Positions 10,304 to 21,950 of a DNA stretch of 64,000 nt are shown in pieces. The stretch comes from Sebastes aleutianus (lineage: Eukaryota > Chordata > Actinopteri > Perciformes > Sebastidae). A program made the translations under genes and the position numbers. The notes under the pieces were generated by a model. The model was not told the DNA's origin. It was given only the letters and a program-made list of their open reading frames with translations, and did no database searches. Each line of letters begins with the position of its first letter. The stretch's first letter is position 1. The stretch covers positions 10,665,741 to 10,729,740 of the forward strand of contig CAKAKS010000001.1 of NCBI GenBank assembly GCA_916700875.1, read 5' to 3'.

Positions 10304-11998
10304 GAGCTCTACAAAACGTGCATCTTAAGTATTGTCAATCCATATTCAATGTTTAAAACAACAAAATGCAAGATTACACATTAAAACGGATTTATTGGAT
10401 CCTCTCAAATTTTGAAGGATGCAAAAGAAACGAGCATGTTCATTGTTTAATTTATTGGATCCTCGTTAACCTCTGCCATAGCACATTAACACATTAAAAG
10501 ATGTCCAAATAAAACATGAATACAATCGTGACTTAATGTAACACAAACAAGTCAATAACAGCACAAATCAATAAATGGTTCAAATTACCCCGTAAAGACA
10601 AAGAGTGTGCCAAACAATGACAAACAAAAGAAAGCTAATTATCACAACAGTACATTTAAGTACACAACCGTTCATGCAGTTTTCCTTTCAGAGTGATATC
10701 CAAACTAGAGCTGAAAAAGATTAGTTGATTTCTTTTTATTATCTCATCACAGCATCACATGATTTGTGCAAAACATTTCATAATTTTGTTTTAATTAAAT
10801 GCGTAAAACTAAACTTCCACCAAACTGAGAAACATTTCCACATTTTTTATCAACTATAGGACTTCCTGAGACGTTTAAATACTTGGTGGTAACAAAGACA
10901 CTTTTTACAGTGTGCGTGTGTGAAACTGGTTGAGAGTAATTACCAGAATGGTGTTGAACATCACGGTGCCCTTATCTGAACCATTACTGTTGGATTTATC
11001 TACCATCAGGGACAACGAGCCACTGCAGGTAGCACTGGAGAGGCTTCTCATGTGTCACGACTGAGTTTTTTAATGATGTGAAACTGAACAAAAGGCTTTA
11101 AAATCAATTAATCAATTATTAAAAACATGTTGAGTATATTGTGAGGGCAGCAAGTCTTGTATTGCAGATGTTAATCCTTATTTTCTGTTAAAAGCAGCCT
11201 CAGTGACACAGGAAATCTTCACAGCTAATTCATTAATTAGTGGATTAAGATATAAGTATTGATTGGACAGTGTTGATTTTAACAGTGCCCATTAAATTAT
11301 CAAATCAAAAATCGGAATTTATGCTTCTTCCTACTCACAAAATAACAAAACAAACAAAACAATGGAGTCCTAAATAGGTCTATATATTTGTTATTTACTG
11401 TGCCCTGACTGACTAAGCAGCATTATTATTTATTTCTCTATCAGCCGAGTGTCTGATATGTGTTGTTATTATGATTCACAGACGTATTCACAATGAACAG
11501 ACATCTGCTTTTGTGGACCCGTAAAACGTCGCTCGGAGCTCTTACATTAAAAACAAAAACATTTGATATTTTCATAATGCTGCCAGTCACTGAAAGGACT
11601 GAATCACATTAGCTTCTGCTTCCTTTAGTTAACTCCCCGCCTGCATCGCCAAATTAAAGAATAATGCTGCTAGAAGGTGAGCGGACAGGCTGATAGTTTT
11701 GAAAAGAAGAGCAAAAAGTCACCTTATCTTTAGATAACTGTGGTCATTACTGTTAACTTAGCTGAATGCCTGTTTATTATTTTGTTCCTTATAAAGCTGC
11801 TCTTTGGTGTAAAATCACTGAATAGAGACAGAAAAGACAAAATCCTACATGAAATGGAGTTTTCATTTTGAGGTAAATTCAGTCCAGGAAAACGGAATAT
11901 TCTGCAAAGATTAACATACAATTTGACAACACAGTTAAATATTATCCAGTCTTATTCCAAGTTATGGGTGACAGTAATTAATGTCTGCTTATACCATT
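10304..11998. other. Intronic sequence with no supported gene
   Basis: AT-rich, mostly unique sequence. A TTTATTGGATCCTC phrase occurs twice (about 10390 and 10452). Faint family E-like phrases (AAAATCAATTAATCAATTAT) occur near 11100. No domain-bearing ORF. Confidence 0.5.
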
Positions 11999-12560
11999 GG
12001 GCAACCTCCGTGTTGAAAAGTGAAGCCAATGTGGAATTGCCTTAAACTTGCATTCTTTCTAACAGCCAGCAGGGGGCGACTCCTCTGGTTGCAAAAAGAA
12101 GTCTGATTGTAGAGAAGTCTAAGAGAAAATGAGCCTACTTCTCACTTGATTTATTACCTCAGTAAACATTGTAAACATGAGTTTATGGTCTCAATCGCTA
12201 GTTTCAAGTCTTCTTCAATACAGCATGATGTTCATTTAGTAAATGATGGTCCCATTTAGAGTCAAATAGACCATAAAGCAGGGTATACTTTAAGGCGTGG
12301 CTACCTTGTGATTGACAGGTCGCTACTATGGCGTTGTCCGGTCTGGGAGTGTGTTTTCAGTTCATGAAAGTTAATTATAACATTTTTGGTCACCTAAAAA
12401 TGTCTTATTCAGTGTTCGGTTGTATTTAGCTCCACCCTCTCGTGTCACTTCTGGTTGCAAATAACCAAGATGGCCAAAATGCCGAACTCGAGGCTTCAAA
12501 ACCACAAACCTATGGGTGACGTCACGGTGACTACATCCACTTCTTATATGCAGTCTATTG
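11999..12560 (+). mobile_element. Family A interspersed element, copy 1, carries TGACGTCA
   Basis: Begins GGGCAACCTCCGTGTTG and runs through AGCCAGCAGGGGGCGACTCC, then TGATTTATTACCTCAGTAAA, then CAATACAGCATGATGTTCAT, then CCATAAAGCAGGG and TTGTGATTGACAGGTCGCTA, to CTTATATGCAGTCTATTG. A perfect palindromic CRE-type site TGACGTCA lies at 12517-12524 near its right end. It is non-coding and at least three more copies are present in this window. Confidence 0.85.
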
Positions 12561-14540
12561 TTTAATACAATCGATCAATTAATTAGCGTATTTAAAAAGC
12601 TCCTTGTTTTAGTTTTCTAATTAACATATTCATGAGGCAATCATATTTAATTTAATTATTTTCTTAAACTAAACTAAGAGCCACAATATCTTTCAAGATT
12701 TGTAACACAAAATGTAAATAAAGTAATAATAACGATTAAAGGATGGCAAATAATCTACTACACAGTAGAGACATTACAAAGATAAACAGGTTTGGATATG
12801 ATCTCCTTCAATGTGTATATTTAATATGACACATTCACACAATAGTCTCATATCACTTTGTTCATCCAGTAATGTCAGACTGTACATGTGATGCTCTGAG
12901 AGGATGTTCCCAGAAAATCATACGAAGAAAATAAAAAACAAGGCCTTCGGTCAAACAATGAGCGTCAGTCACATCCAGCAGGATGCTCGCACAATAGACC
13001 CACCTTTTTCCTGGCCCTTTCCCATGGTTCCTTCCAGGCTGCACTGTCGCTCAGATAACAGAGGAGACAGACGGGCCTGTAGTCCGTCTATGTCCTGTTG
13101 TTCTCTCCGCCCGATATGGTTCGAAGTCCGTCCTGAAACAAAGAGGTCATAGGTTGGATCTCTGCTACAGCCGGTGTGTTCAAGTGTCTTTGAATAAGAC
13201 GCTGAAACCGGCCTTGAGGATTGTTTTTAAAATGTATCCTAACATATAAAACACAATGAATGAATCTGTACTTTATTACTACTGTACATTTTAACTGCAG
13301 CTCTCTTCTTTGGATATCTCTTCAAAATTAAACCATTATAAATTTGGTTTGGTTAAGTTTAGACACATAAACAACTTTGTAAGATTTAGGAAAAGATCAT
13401 GGCTAAGGTTAAAGGAGCTCCAATGTTTCCCCTGTATGCAAGCAGCAGCTGTGCCACTGCAACAAATATGACCTCCGCTGCTGAATCTTCTTCTTTTTTA
13501 CGAGAGGAGAGGGAAAAAGGAGAGGAGAGGGCTCCGTCTTATCTCTTTAGAAACTAACGTCATATTATGTTGCACTACGGACGCTACATATCCAGGTCAA
13601 ATTACACACCTATGAGCATATAAATGAGAATCGTTGCACTCACCTGATGTCAGCACAACGATTATAACAACAGGCACTGGGTAGAAACAAGCAATGCTGA
13701 TCCCAGATTCAGTATTATCATTCGCCAAAGAGTAAACAGTCCTGCAACTTCACGTGAGTGTCGCACAGTAACGTTACAGAAAGCTTGTTAACTAGTAGTG
13801 GTACCGTATGGATCCCTCCCCTCATGGTTCGGCTCGCATGTGAACGGTGGATTAATTACACAGTTTATCGGCCGATATTCAATTAAAATATGCAAACGGG
13901 AGATTGGCTTAAACGCTTACTAGTCGCCGATCGTGTTGAACACTTGAAATCGTCAGGAGGAGAGCTAGTTGATGTTGGCAGCCCCGGAGCAGCTAGTGTA
14001 GAGAGGTTCCATTGAGTTACATTATGGTGAATTCACGCTCTATTCGGTAAATGAGTTTTGGGCGAATGTGATCAAATGTAATCGGAGGGTGGGCGCTATA
14101 AGCTTCTGCAACGTTATCAGTGTATGAGCCAAGTCCCCTGGGAAAAGAGCCGGGCTTTGAAGCCAATTTTTGTAGTGACCAAACGGTGGAATTACAACTT
14201 ACGGGCCCAATGGATGCGGAAGATCTGGGTATTTTTTGTACTCGCCAGTTGACCCATTTTGGCTTCATGCGCCATTGAGCATCCCTCATCCCTCGCCAGT
14301 GGGACACACAAACAAACCGGACCGGCTAGCACAGAGAGATTACAACACACACATAGGGAAAGATACTTCATTCTCTACTCAGGTAGACATTACTCCTCTA
14401 TATCTTTACATAGACAATAGTTGTTTGCTGCTATATTAATGCGCTGAATGTCGTATAAAAACCTTTAAAGAACGACTGCAGTCAAGATCAAATGAAACCA
14501 ACATTGACAGTGAGATGAAATAGGAAATGAATAGGGGTCT
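12561..14540. other. Intronic sequence, partly repeat-derived
   Basis: No supported gene. A weak SINE-like phrase lies at 13139-13207 (GGTTGGATCTCTGCTACAGC, then a GTCTTTGAATAAGACGCTGA segment), resembling the B-box side of tRNA-derived elements. The sequence around 14010-14240 resembles a dispersed repeat fragment but I cannot assign it. No long ORF has recognisable domains. Confidence 0.4.
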
Positions 14541-15414
14541 CCGGTGTTAAAGTCTAACGTTTTATTGACCCATCCATCATCCACCTGAATGTAAACATAC
14601 AGTGTGCCATTATCAGTCTTTGCTGGGATATATCTTCTTCATATGTTGCAATTTTTGTTTCTAAAAGTAATGCCAGATTACTGATTTTCACCTATTTCAT
14701 GCTCTTTATTCACTGTCCTAGTTGTTCATCATCCTATACTTTTCCTTTGCATTCTTCTACTCTGTTTAAACTGGAAAGCGGAGGGACTTCATTTCCATAC
14801 AGTCACACGATGAGCTGGTCGGAGTAGATTTATTTTAGTCCTTTAGCATTGATTGTTTTTTTGGATGCCACTTAGCTTGGAGAAAGCAGAGTAACGTTGT
14901 GCTGTATACGAAGCTGAAAAATATTATAATATTTCGTCATTGAGCAGAAAAGAAAGTTCAGGACTAGATGCGGTGAACACGGCGGAGACACTCTGCTCTT
15001 CAGGTTAGTTACACCAGCTCTGCTCTCTGCTGGTTTCTGGCTCTTTCGTCATTTTGCTGATCAGCTGTTTGACTGTGATACTGTTTTTCCAGTGAGATGA
15101 ACTCAAGCGAACTATTCTGAATAAATAGGGAATGGGCTACATGATATTTACTAGCCTGCAATGTTTTCATTTACTTATTCAATTTTTATGTCGGAAAACA
15201 CTTATTGAGCAATGTTTGCTGTTCTTCAGCAACAATATCTTCCAGGCACGAATATGAACCAACAATCCTTCAGTCAAAAACTCTTTGCCAAAACATCCTG
15301 CATGCACCGAAACTCCTGCTCCATTGAAGTGTCAATGAACAAGACACTGAACACTTCTGGGGGCAATGCATTGTAGCGGACCCGACCTCAGAGGATTTGA
15401 TTATAATATCAAGA

Positions 15415-15905
15415 AATAATCATCATCATCATCATTATTATTCTGGCACCCAAAAAATGTTTGTTTATATGTAGTCATTATTTGTTTTTAATCATGCTTA
15501 AGATAAATGACTTCAGCGACCTAAACCTAAATAAAATAATATGTACATATAATAACAGATAGTTATATATAGTAAAATTAAAAACAAAGTATCAAAAAAT
15601 AAGAGAGGAGAAAAATGATGATGATAAAACTAATATAAAATAAATAAATAAATTATAAATGTAAAATATAATTAATTAAATAATAATAATAAAGAAATAT
15701 ACATAAATTATATAATTAATTAAATAAATAAAATAATAACTAATTAATTAATTATTTCACACACAGTTCCCAGCACATATGTAGTTGTAGTTATTATGCA
15801 TATATAATTATTGTTATTATAAAAAACTAAAGAATGTAAAAGGTTATCAGATGAGTCAAAAATAAACATCATCATCATTAAATTCAGCATTAAATGCAGT
15901 TAGTT
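15415..15905. repeat. AT-rich block with (ATC)n and (AAT)n runs
   Basis: Starts with CATCATCATCATCATTATTA (about 15421) and continues as AAATAAAT/AATAATAAT-rich sequence to about 15905. Very low complexity and no coding capacity. Confidence 0.75.
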
Positions 15906-16768
15906 ATGTAATAAAAATGAATTTTATAAAGAAATATTACATTACATTACAGTAATCTGTTTTACTCTTATCTTTATGTTTAGCTTGCTCATTTCACTGC
16001 TTAATCTAAAAATTAACAGTTTTGAATAATATAGTAGTGTAGTGTGCAATATTCAACAAAACAACAACAAAGAAAAGGAAAATATTGTGTTGCACTGAGG
16101 AAGCCATTGTGGTCACATATAAGATCAGAATAATGAGCATCAGGTGAAGATGTGTTTAAAGTAAAAGCTAACTGACATTACAAAAGAGCACATTCACTAA
16201 AACTGAACAATATGTGAGGATGTGATGAATCTGGTATTGATTGAGTTTGTTCGGCGGTGGGAGGAAGTGTGCCGTGTGTTGATTGTTTACTGGTCTAAAT
16301 AGCTCAGCGGTGGGGAACACAGTGTTAGTGTGCCTGAATCCTCGCCCTCCTTTTGATTTTAATTTCTCATGGGTGCTGTAAATAATTTGACTTCCCTGCT
16401 TTGTCATTCATGCATTTTGTTGTTGTTTTATTATTTTCATCCTTATTGATGTTTGTTGTCACTTAACATGGTGCTCTAATCTCGTGTCTCTGCTGGTGCA
16501 TACTGACTTATTTTTGTCTTCATTGAGGTGAGACGCTTTTTAAGATGTTTGGCTGTTTATTGAACCTTTACACATTTTGATATTTTTGTATGTGTAGACG
16601 TGGAACTAATGATTGTGTGATTCTAGTTTTGATTATTCGTTTAATGTGTAAAACATCAGAGTCAAAAGTGATATCTTCAAATAGCTTTTTTTGTCTGACT
16701 AACAGTCCAAAACCCAAAGATTTTGAATTTATAATCATATAAAACAGAGAAAAGCCGCAAATCCTCTA

Positions 16769-17991
16769 GTGTTTCCCAAGCTGGAGGTCGGGACCCCTTG
16801 CAGGGGTCACAAGATAAATCTCAGGGGTCACCAGATGATTAACAAGTTAGGAAAGAAGAACATAACAGTATTCTTCTCCATAAAAGGATGTTTATTTTAG
16901 GAAATGCATCTTTGCTTTCTTGTATGTTCTAAAGATCTTATCAGATATTCTTGTGGTGTGAGGTATGATTACATCCCCCCATCGGCTCGGAAGTCAGATT
17001 TCAAATCGTAAATATTAAACATGTTCAATATTTAGGATCAGATATCCTGTTGTGTGCGTGGTGAACCCAGAGGACAGCCAATGATGCAGTCATGTGGGAA
17101 TGAATGAATGAATGAAAGACTTTATTTCGAACATATAATAAATAAAAACAGATACAAAATAATAACAAACAAAACAAGAGTTATAGTGTCCGAAAAGGAA
17201 TAGGTAGAAGAAAAACTTATATTACCCTACCCCTTTCTCACTTCTCCTCTATTAACTCATATATCATAGAATGATAATATAATATAATATAAAAACTATC
17301 CCAGATTTATTTACATCCCAAGTTGAATATATGAACAGCATCCCAAGTTTATTTACAACCCACAAATACATCCGGAGTTAAAAAGTATAGAGCGATAGCC
17401 AATTGAAAACCAAGCTGACTAAAGTGAGAGGACAACAATCGCCGTCACGGCGGCCGCGGCTGATACATGAGCTAATGCAAAACGCGAAGCATAAAGTAGT
17501 AGTCAGAGGGACCTCAGAAAGGGAGGGCCAACTTATTGATTTGGGGGCAACAACACAAGTGTTTATTTAACGTGTCTCCATAACTTCATCCATCCATCCT
17601 TTGTGAATTTTCAGTTCAAAGTAGTGCAAAAACTAACATTGCTAATTCTTCCTGCCCGTTGTCCGTCATGTTTGTTTACAGTAAAGAAACGTGACTTTAT
17701 CGTGAGAGATTTTGCGAGATTTCTGCTTCTTTGTCAGGACTCTTGGTGGTGCGCTGTTTTGGCCAAACCGTTGCTCTCCACACACTATAGGAACAAAACT
17801 GTTATATTTAACGTAACATGTCGTTATGTGTGGGGTCTCTCACATTTTCACCATCTGTTCAGATTTGAAAAATCTTTTGGTGTGGGCCAGCCTTAATTCA
17901 AATTAAACAATCTGAAAGGGTAAACAAATATTGAATTAATTTGATATTACTAACGGGTCACAAGCCGAAAAGGTTGGGAGCATCTACTCTA
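16769..17991. mobile_element. Family I composite insertion
   Basis: Starts AGTGTTTCCCAAGCTGGAGG, then GTCGGGACCCCTTGCAGGGG and TCACAAGATAAATCTCAGGG. It ends CGGGTCACAAGCCGAAAAGG and TTGGGAGCATCTAC. A related fragment is at 50800-50990. The interior holds a LINE-tail-like insert (17098-17345) and other sequence with CAGATTTGAAAAATCTTTTG, so it is itself a nest. No transposase-like frame is visible. Confidence 0.6.
17098..17345 (-). mobile_element. Probable LINE 3' end with (ATTC)n tail, reverse orientation
   Basis: On the minus strand this reads into TATGTTCGAAATAAAGTC and then (ATTC)4 at 17100-17116. The rest is A-rich on the plus strand with AACAAACAAAACAAGAG and TAGGTAGAAGAAAAACTTAT. A short tandem tetranucleotide tail after an AATAAAGTC-like end is usual for L2/CR1-group LINE 3' ends in fish. 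No reverse-transcriptase frame remains. Confidence 0.5.
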
Positions 17992-18072
17992 ACCTGTGAA
18001 ACTCAAACCAGTGAATGTTTGGCAAATGACTTAATTGATTATAACATATCGATTAATCGTTTCAGCTCTAAT

Positions 18073-18874
18073 TATGTGCAGTTTTTAACATAGAGTTGCG
18101 CTGAAATTCATTTTTAGGAGTTTAGCTGAAGCCTTCAGCAAATCCCACGTCAGTCGGTTTGTGTATTGACCAAGAGCACTTCAGCAGGACAGTGATACAT
18201 ACTGTGTTGTTGCTGTCAGAGGGATCAATCCTGCAACCTTTTGGGTGAAAGCCTACAGTGCTGAATGCATCCTGCAGCTATTGTAGCAGCTCCTCTTCAT
18301 GCATGTTTCAAAACAGCAGACAAACAACTTCTGTGTATTAACCTCGACCTTAAATCTATACTGTAACACAAACAGTCGTCTCTGACTGCTGCTCATAACT
18401 TCTGACACTGAATAAAGAGTGAGAATGGGAACGCTGCCTAAGTAAATTGGCAGCTATACAATTAAACGTGGGAACTTCTTCACTGACTTCATTTATATTA
18501 GAAAGTTCATTCCTGGTGAACGTGCAGTGGCTGTTCAAGGGCAATGACTTTGTTCCCCCCCTGCTGCATTCATTCCTCCTCATTTACATAATGCTTGGCT
18601 GCTGGCTGTAAGGTGGCCAAATGCAGCAACATGTTAAGTTTGCATTATATAAAAACACTTAAGACCCAGGAGGATAAACCTGTGCTGAAACATTAGTGTG
18701 CACTGAGTCTGACATGATTAAAGTGGTGTTGTCTATGTAGTCTAAAGGAGTGGTTCTTGTACTTTGTCATCCTAAGGACCCTTTAATAGAAACAGTATCT
18801 GCATGTGTGGTTATGTTTTGATCCAGGGGGCCACCATGTCTCGGGATTTCATACTGCAGTAATGAGGAAAAAAG
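18073..18874. other. Intronic sequence with no supported gene
   Basis: Mostly unique. The stretch 18165-18275 has the phrase GAGGGATCAATCCTGCAACC, which resembles a decayed tRNA-derived SINE B-box region in reverse. Nothing else is supportable. Confidence 0.4.
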
Positions 18875-18927
18875 CATTTCATTATATTTTTATATTTTTT
18901 TAATTAACTGATTATTTGTTTGATCTG

Positions 18928-19278
18928 TTAAAAGAAGAGTGTGTCACAATTAGGGGGATCTATTAGCAGAAATGGAATATAATTATTTATATGTATGTTT
19001 TTTTCGTGTATAATCGCTTGAAAATAAGAATCGTTGTGTTTTTGTTACCTTAGAATGAGCCGTTTATATCTACATAGGGAGCCATCCGCCATGTTTCTAC
19101 AGTAGCCCAGAACAGACAAAACAAACACTGGATCTAGAGAGAGCCTTTCACATTTTCACATTTTCGCATCGTCCACCATAGTTGTCCTAAACACTTGGCA
19201 CACGGAGGAGGTTTCAGTTGGTTGCAATCTGCAACCTCACCACTATATGCCGCCAAATCCTACACACTGCACATTTAA
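18928..19278. mobile_element. Family B element with TTAA ends
   Basis: Bounded by TTAA at 18928-18931 and 19275-19278. Interior phrases GGGGGATCTATTAGCAGAAA, then GAATCGTTGTGTTTTTGTTA, then TCTGCAACCTCACCACTATA and CCAAATCCTACACACTGCAC are shared with 36625-37132. TTAA boundaries fit a piggyBac-type target site, which is an inference. It is shorter than copy 36625 and lacks the internal hairpin. Confidence 0.8.
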
Positions 19279-19413
19279 TGTCCCAAGTTGGCATCATCAA
19301 ATTGCCTTTTCTCTCCAACAAACAGTCCCAAGCTCAAATAACTACATTTATTTTACAATGATGTAAAACAGCAGCAAAAGTAGCAAATCCTCACTTATGA
19401 AACGCTGAATCCA

Positions 19414-20030
19414 GTATGTAACTCCAGGTCTGAGAAATGAAGCCAATGCTGAAGAACCTTAAACCTGCATTCTTTCTAACAGCCAGCAGGGGGCGACTCC
19501 TCTGGTTGCAAAAAGAAGTCTGATTTTATAGAAGTGTATGAGAAAATGACCCTACTTCTCACTTGATTTATTACCTCAGTAAACATTATAAACATGAGTT
19601 TATGGTTTCAATAGCTAGTTTCAAGTCTTCTTCAATACAGCATGATGTTCATTTAGTAAATTAAGGTCCCCTTTAGAGTCAAATAGACCATAAAGCAGGG
19701 GATGCTTTGGGGCGTGGCTATCTTGTGATTGACAGGTTGCTACCACGGTGTTGTCCAGTCTGGGAGTTGTCCGTGTTTTCGTCTTACAACTTTAATCTTT
19801 TCACACTGTGTTTTCAGTTCATGAAAGTTAATGATAAAATTTTTGGTCACCTAAAAAATGTCTTTTTCAGTGTTCAGTTGTACTTAGCTCCACCCTCTCG
19901 TGTCACTTTTGGTTTCAAAAATACAACATGGCGACGGCCAAAGTGACGAACTCGAGGCTTCAAAACGGCAGTCCACAAACCAATGGGTGACGTCACTGTG
20001 ACTACGTCCACTTCTTCTATACAGTCTATG
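19414..20030 (+). mobile_element. Family A element with 10-bp flanking duplication, carries TGACGTCA
   Basis: Flanked by a perfect 10-bp direct repeat GCTGAATCCA (19404-19413 and 20031-20040). It starts GTATGTAACTCCAGG, has the AGCCAGCAGGGGGCGACTCC core and ends TATACAGTCTATG. The CRE-type palindrome TGACGTCA is at 19988-19995. Its longest frame (79 codons) has no known domain. Confidence 0.87.
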
Positions 20031-20160
20031 GCTGAATCCAGCAAATGTTGTCATTTTTCACTTGTTAAATAACTCAAATGATCAATTACCAAAATTGATG
20101 CCTGATTAGATATCCGTCGGTTGACTTACCTATGAATCAATAATTGATTTAGCAACTGAA

Positions 20161-21424
20161 TTAAATGCTAAAATATATTTTTTTAATTCTTTCATTTTTA
20201 TTTTAAATTTAAATTAGCTTTTTAGATTGACTCTAAAAATGTGAATACCTTTATCATGGATATTTCAGATGTCAAGGTGCTGCTGCCACAAAAATTAATA
20301 TAATCACATTCGTGCACATGAACTGTGACCTTCTCTAAAAAAATATAGCTTTATTTGACTTCTATTTGAAATGTTTCGTCTGTCAGTGGCCTTCACCAAA
20401 CAATCAAACAAAAGCTACCTTGCTAAAGATCCTTTGGAAACATCTAGAGAGCCTTTGGTGCTGTTAAGTCTTTATGCTCCCCAATAACCTGAAGCTGTTT
20501 GAATCTCTGACAACAGTGAAACTTCCTTGGCCCACCAGTCAGCCGGGCTGCATGCTATTCAGGAGCTGAATGGGGTTTCAGACATTGGTAATTCTCCAAG
20601 GTCAGGCCCCAGACACGCCTACACTCTTGGAGGCTTTTCTGCCACAAGAGGCTGGAAGCAACAGCAGCGGGGAGAAGAAAAAAATACAGTCTAACAAAAG
20701 CTTTGCTGGGAAAAATGGTTAATGTAAAACATAGAGACATTAGTGGTTTATGGACTTTTGGAAGAAGATAGAGTGAGGGAAGGAAACTGTGGTCTTCTTT
20801 TATGTGGCTGTGTGAATGCACGCAATATTCATGCAGTGAATAAAGATGCATGTGTGCATACAGCATGAGTACAGTACAAAGGGTTGTGTAGAGATGGATA
20901 TAGACGGTACACAGGGGTGTTTTTATACACATTAAAACTTCTCTTTGTGATTTCTGTTGCCTCATTGTGTCATCTGCCCATCCATCCTGTAAGAACATTT
21001 CTATATGCGAGGACTTAACCCTCAGCTCTGTTGCTATTTACTGAGGATCCTCCCTATGCTGTCCCTCCAATCCTCTGGATATCCTGTAAATCCCCGGGGC
21101 CTGGCCAGCACTGGTGATTTGTGGTTGGCTAGTGGGCAATTGACACATTGATAAATCCCCCTCAGATGGGGTGCGATCCGTTTGAATCAATAGAGCCTTA
21201 TCGGCTGACGGCCGTCACGGCTGCGACCATGTCGGTTCACCTCGGGTCCCTCGGAGTCGGCCTGATTTGTAGCATTTGACAACAAACATCGTCACGCCAC
21301 GTGGTTCGTCAGAGAGTCCACAGGCGTAAATGAAGGGAGGACGTTGTCTGTCAGTGAGCAGCTGCAGACAGAGAGAGAGGGAGGTGGAAACAAAGAGAGA
21401 CAGGCAGAGATAAAATAATAAAAG
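20161..21424. other. Intronic sequence, includes a possible regulatory block
   Basis: No gene is supported. The minus-strand 147-codon frame at 20555-20998 is the longest here but shows no domain or homology I recognise. The segment 20990-21240 is non-repetitive with balanced GC (CCTGTAAATCCCCGGGGCCT, then GGGCAATTGACACATTGATA, then GAATCAATAGAGCCTTATCG) and could be a conserved non-coding element. A short GA-rich stretch lies at 21368-21410. Confidence 0.4.
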
Positions 21425-21942
21425 CAAGGCTGTCAATTGAATAGAATATTTAATAGCGATTAATCACAAACTAATCATGCATTTTTGATCTGTTCAAAAT
21501 GTACCTTAAAGGGAGATTTAATACAAATATGCTGCTTTATGCAAATGTATGTATAAATTTATTACTGGAAATCAATTAACAACACAAAACAATGACACAT
21601 ATTGTCCAGAAACCCTCACAGGTACTGCATTTAGCATAAAAAAATGCTCTAATCATAACATGGCAAACTGCAGCCCAACAGGCAACAACAGCTGTCAGTG
21701 TGTCAGTGTGTCAGTGTGCTGACTTCACTTTGACTTGCCCCAAACTGCATGTGATCATCATAAAGTGGGCATGTCTCATTCATATCTTGAGGTCAGAGAT
21801 CAAGGGACCCTCTCTCTAGGTTTAAAACTGAGCCCGCTACAACCTCCTGAAAGATCGATTGCGTTAATGCGTTAAAGAAATTAGTGGCGTTAAAATGAAT
21901 TTGCGTTAACGCGTTATCATCGCGTTAACTTCGACAGCCCTA
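21425..21942. mobile_element. Family C TIR element with perfect 8-bp TSD
   Basis: Left end CAAGGCTGTCA, right end TCGACAGCCCTA. A perfect 8-bp duplication AATAAAAG flanks it (21417-21424 and 21943-21950), pointing to a hAT-type transposition mechanism. The right terminus is rich in GTTAACGCG/GCGTTAACGC. The interior has CAAACTGCAGCCCAACAGGC and a triplicated GTCAGTGT. It is 518 bp and non-coding. Confidence 0.88.
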
Positions 21943-21950
21943 AATAAAAG

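Larger units (their letters stand above)
16601..18072 (+). mobile_element. Family E element split by a family I insertion
   Basis: Left half 16601-16768 (GGAACTAATGATTGTGTGAT, then ACAGTCCAAAACCCAAAGAT, then AAAGCCGCAAATCCTCT). Right end 18004-18072 (GTGAATGTTTGGCAAATGAC, ending CGATTAATCGTTTCAGCTCT). The 1.2 kb between them is a separate element that begins and ends in GTTTCCCAA/GGTTGGGA-type inverted ends. Confidence 0.68.
18875..20160 (+). mobile_element. Family E element carrying two secondary insertions (B and A)
   Basis: Family E is visible in three pieces: about 18875-18927 (AATTAACTGATTATTTGTTT), 19279-19413 (TGTCCCAAGTTGGCATCATC, then AACAGTCCCAAGCTCAAATA, then CAGCAGCAAAAGTAGCAAAT) and 20031-20160 (AGCAAATGTTGTCATTTTTC, then ATTACCAAAATTGATGCC). 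A B element sits in the first break and an A element in the second. Piece order and content reconstruct one ordinary E copy. Confidence 0.8.

Noticed and set aside
20555..20998. 147-codon minus-strand frame
   Set aside because: Not strongly biased in composition, but I recognise no domain, conserved motif, transmembrane pattern or splice partners. A BLASTP or RNA-seq hit would be needed to revive it.
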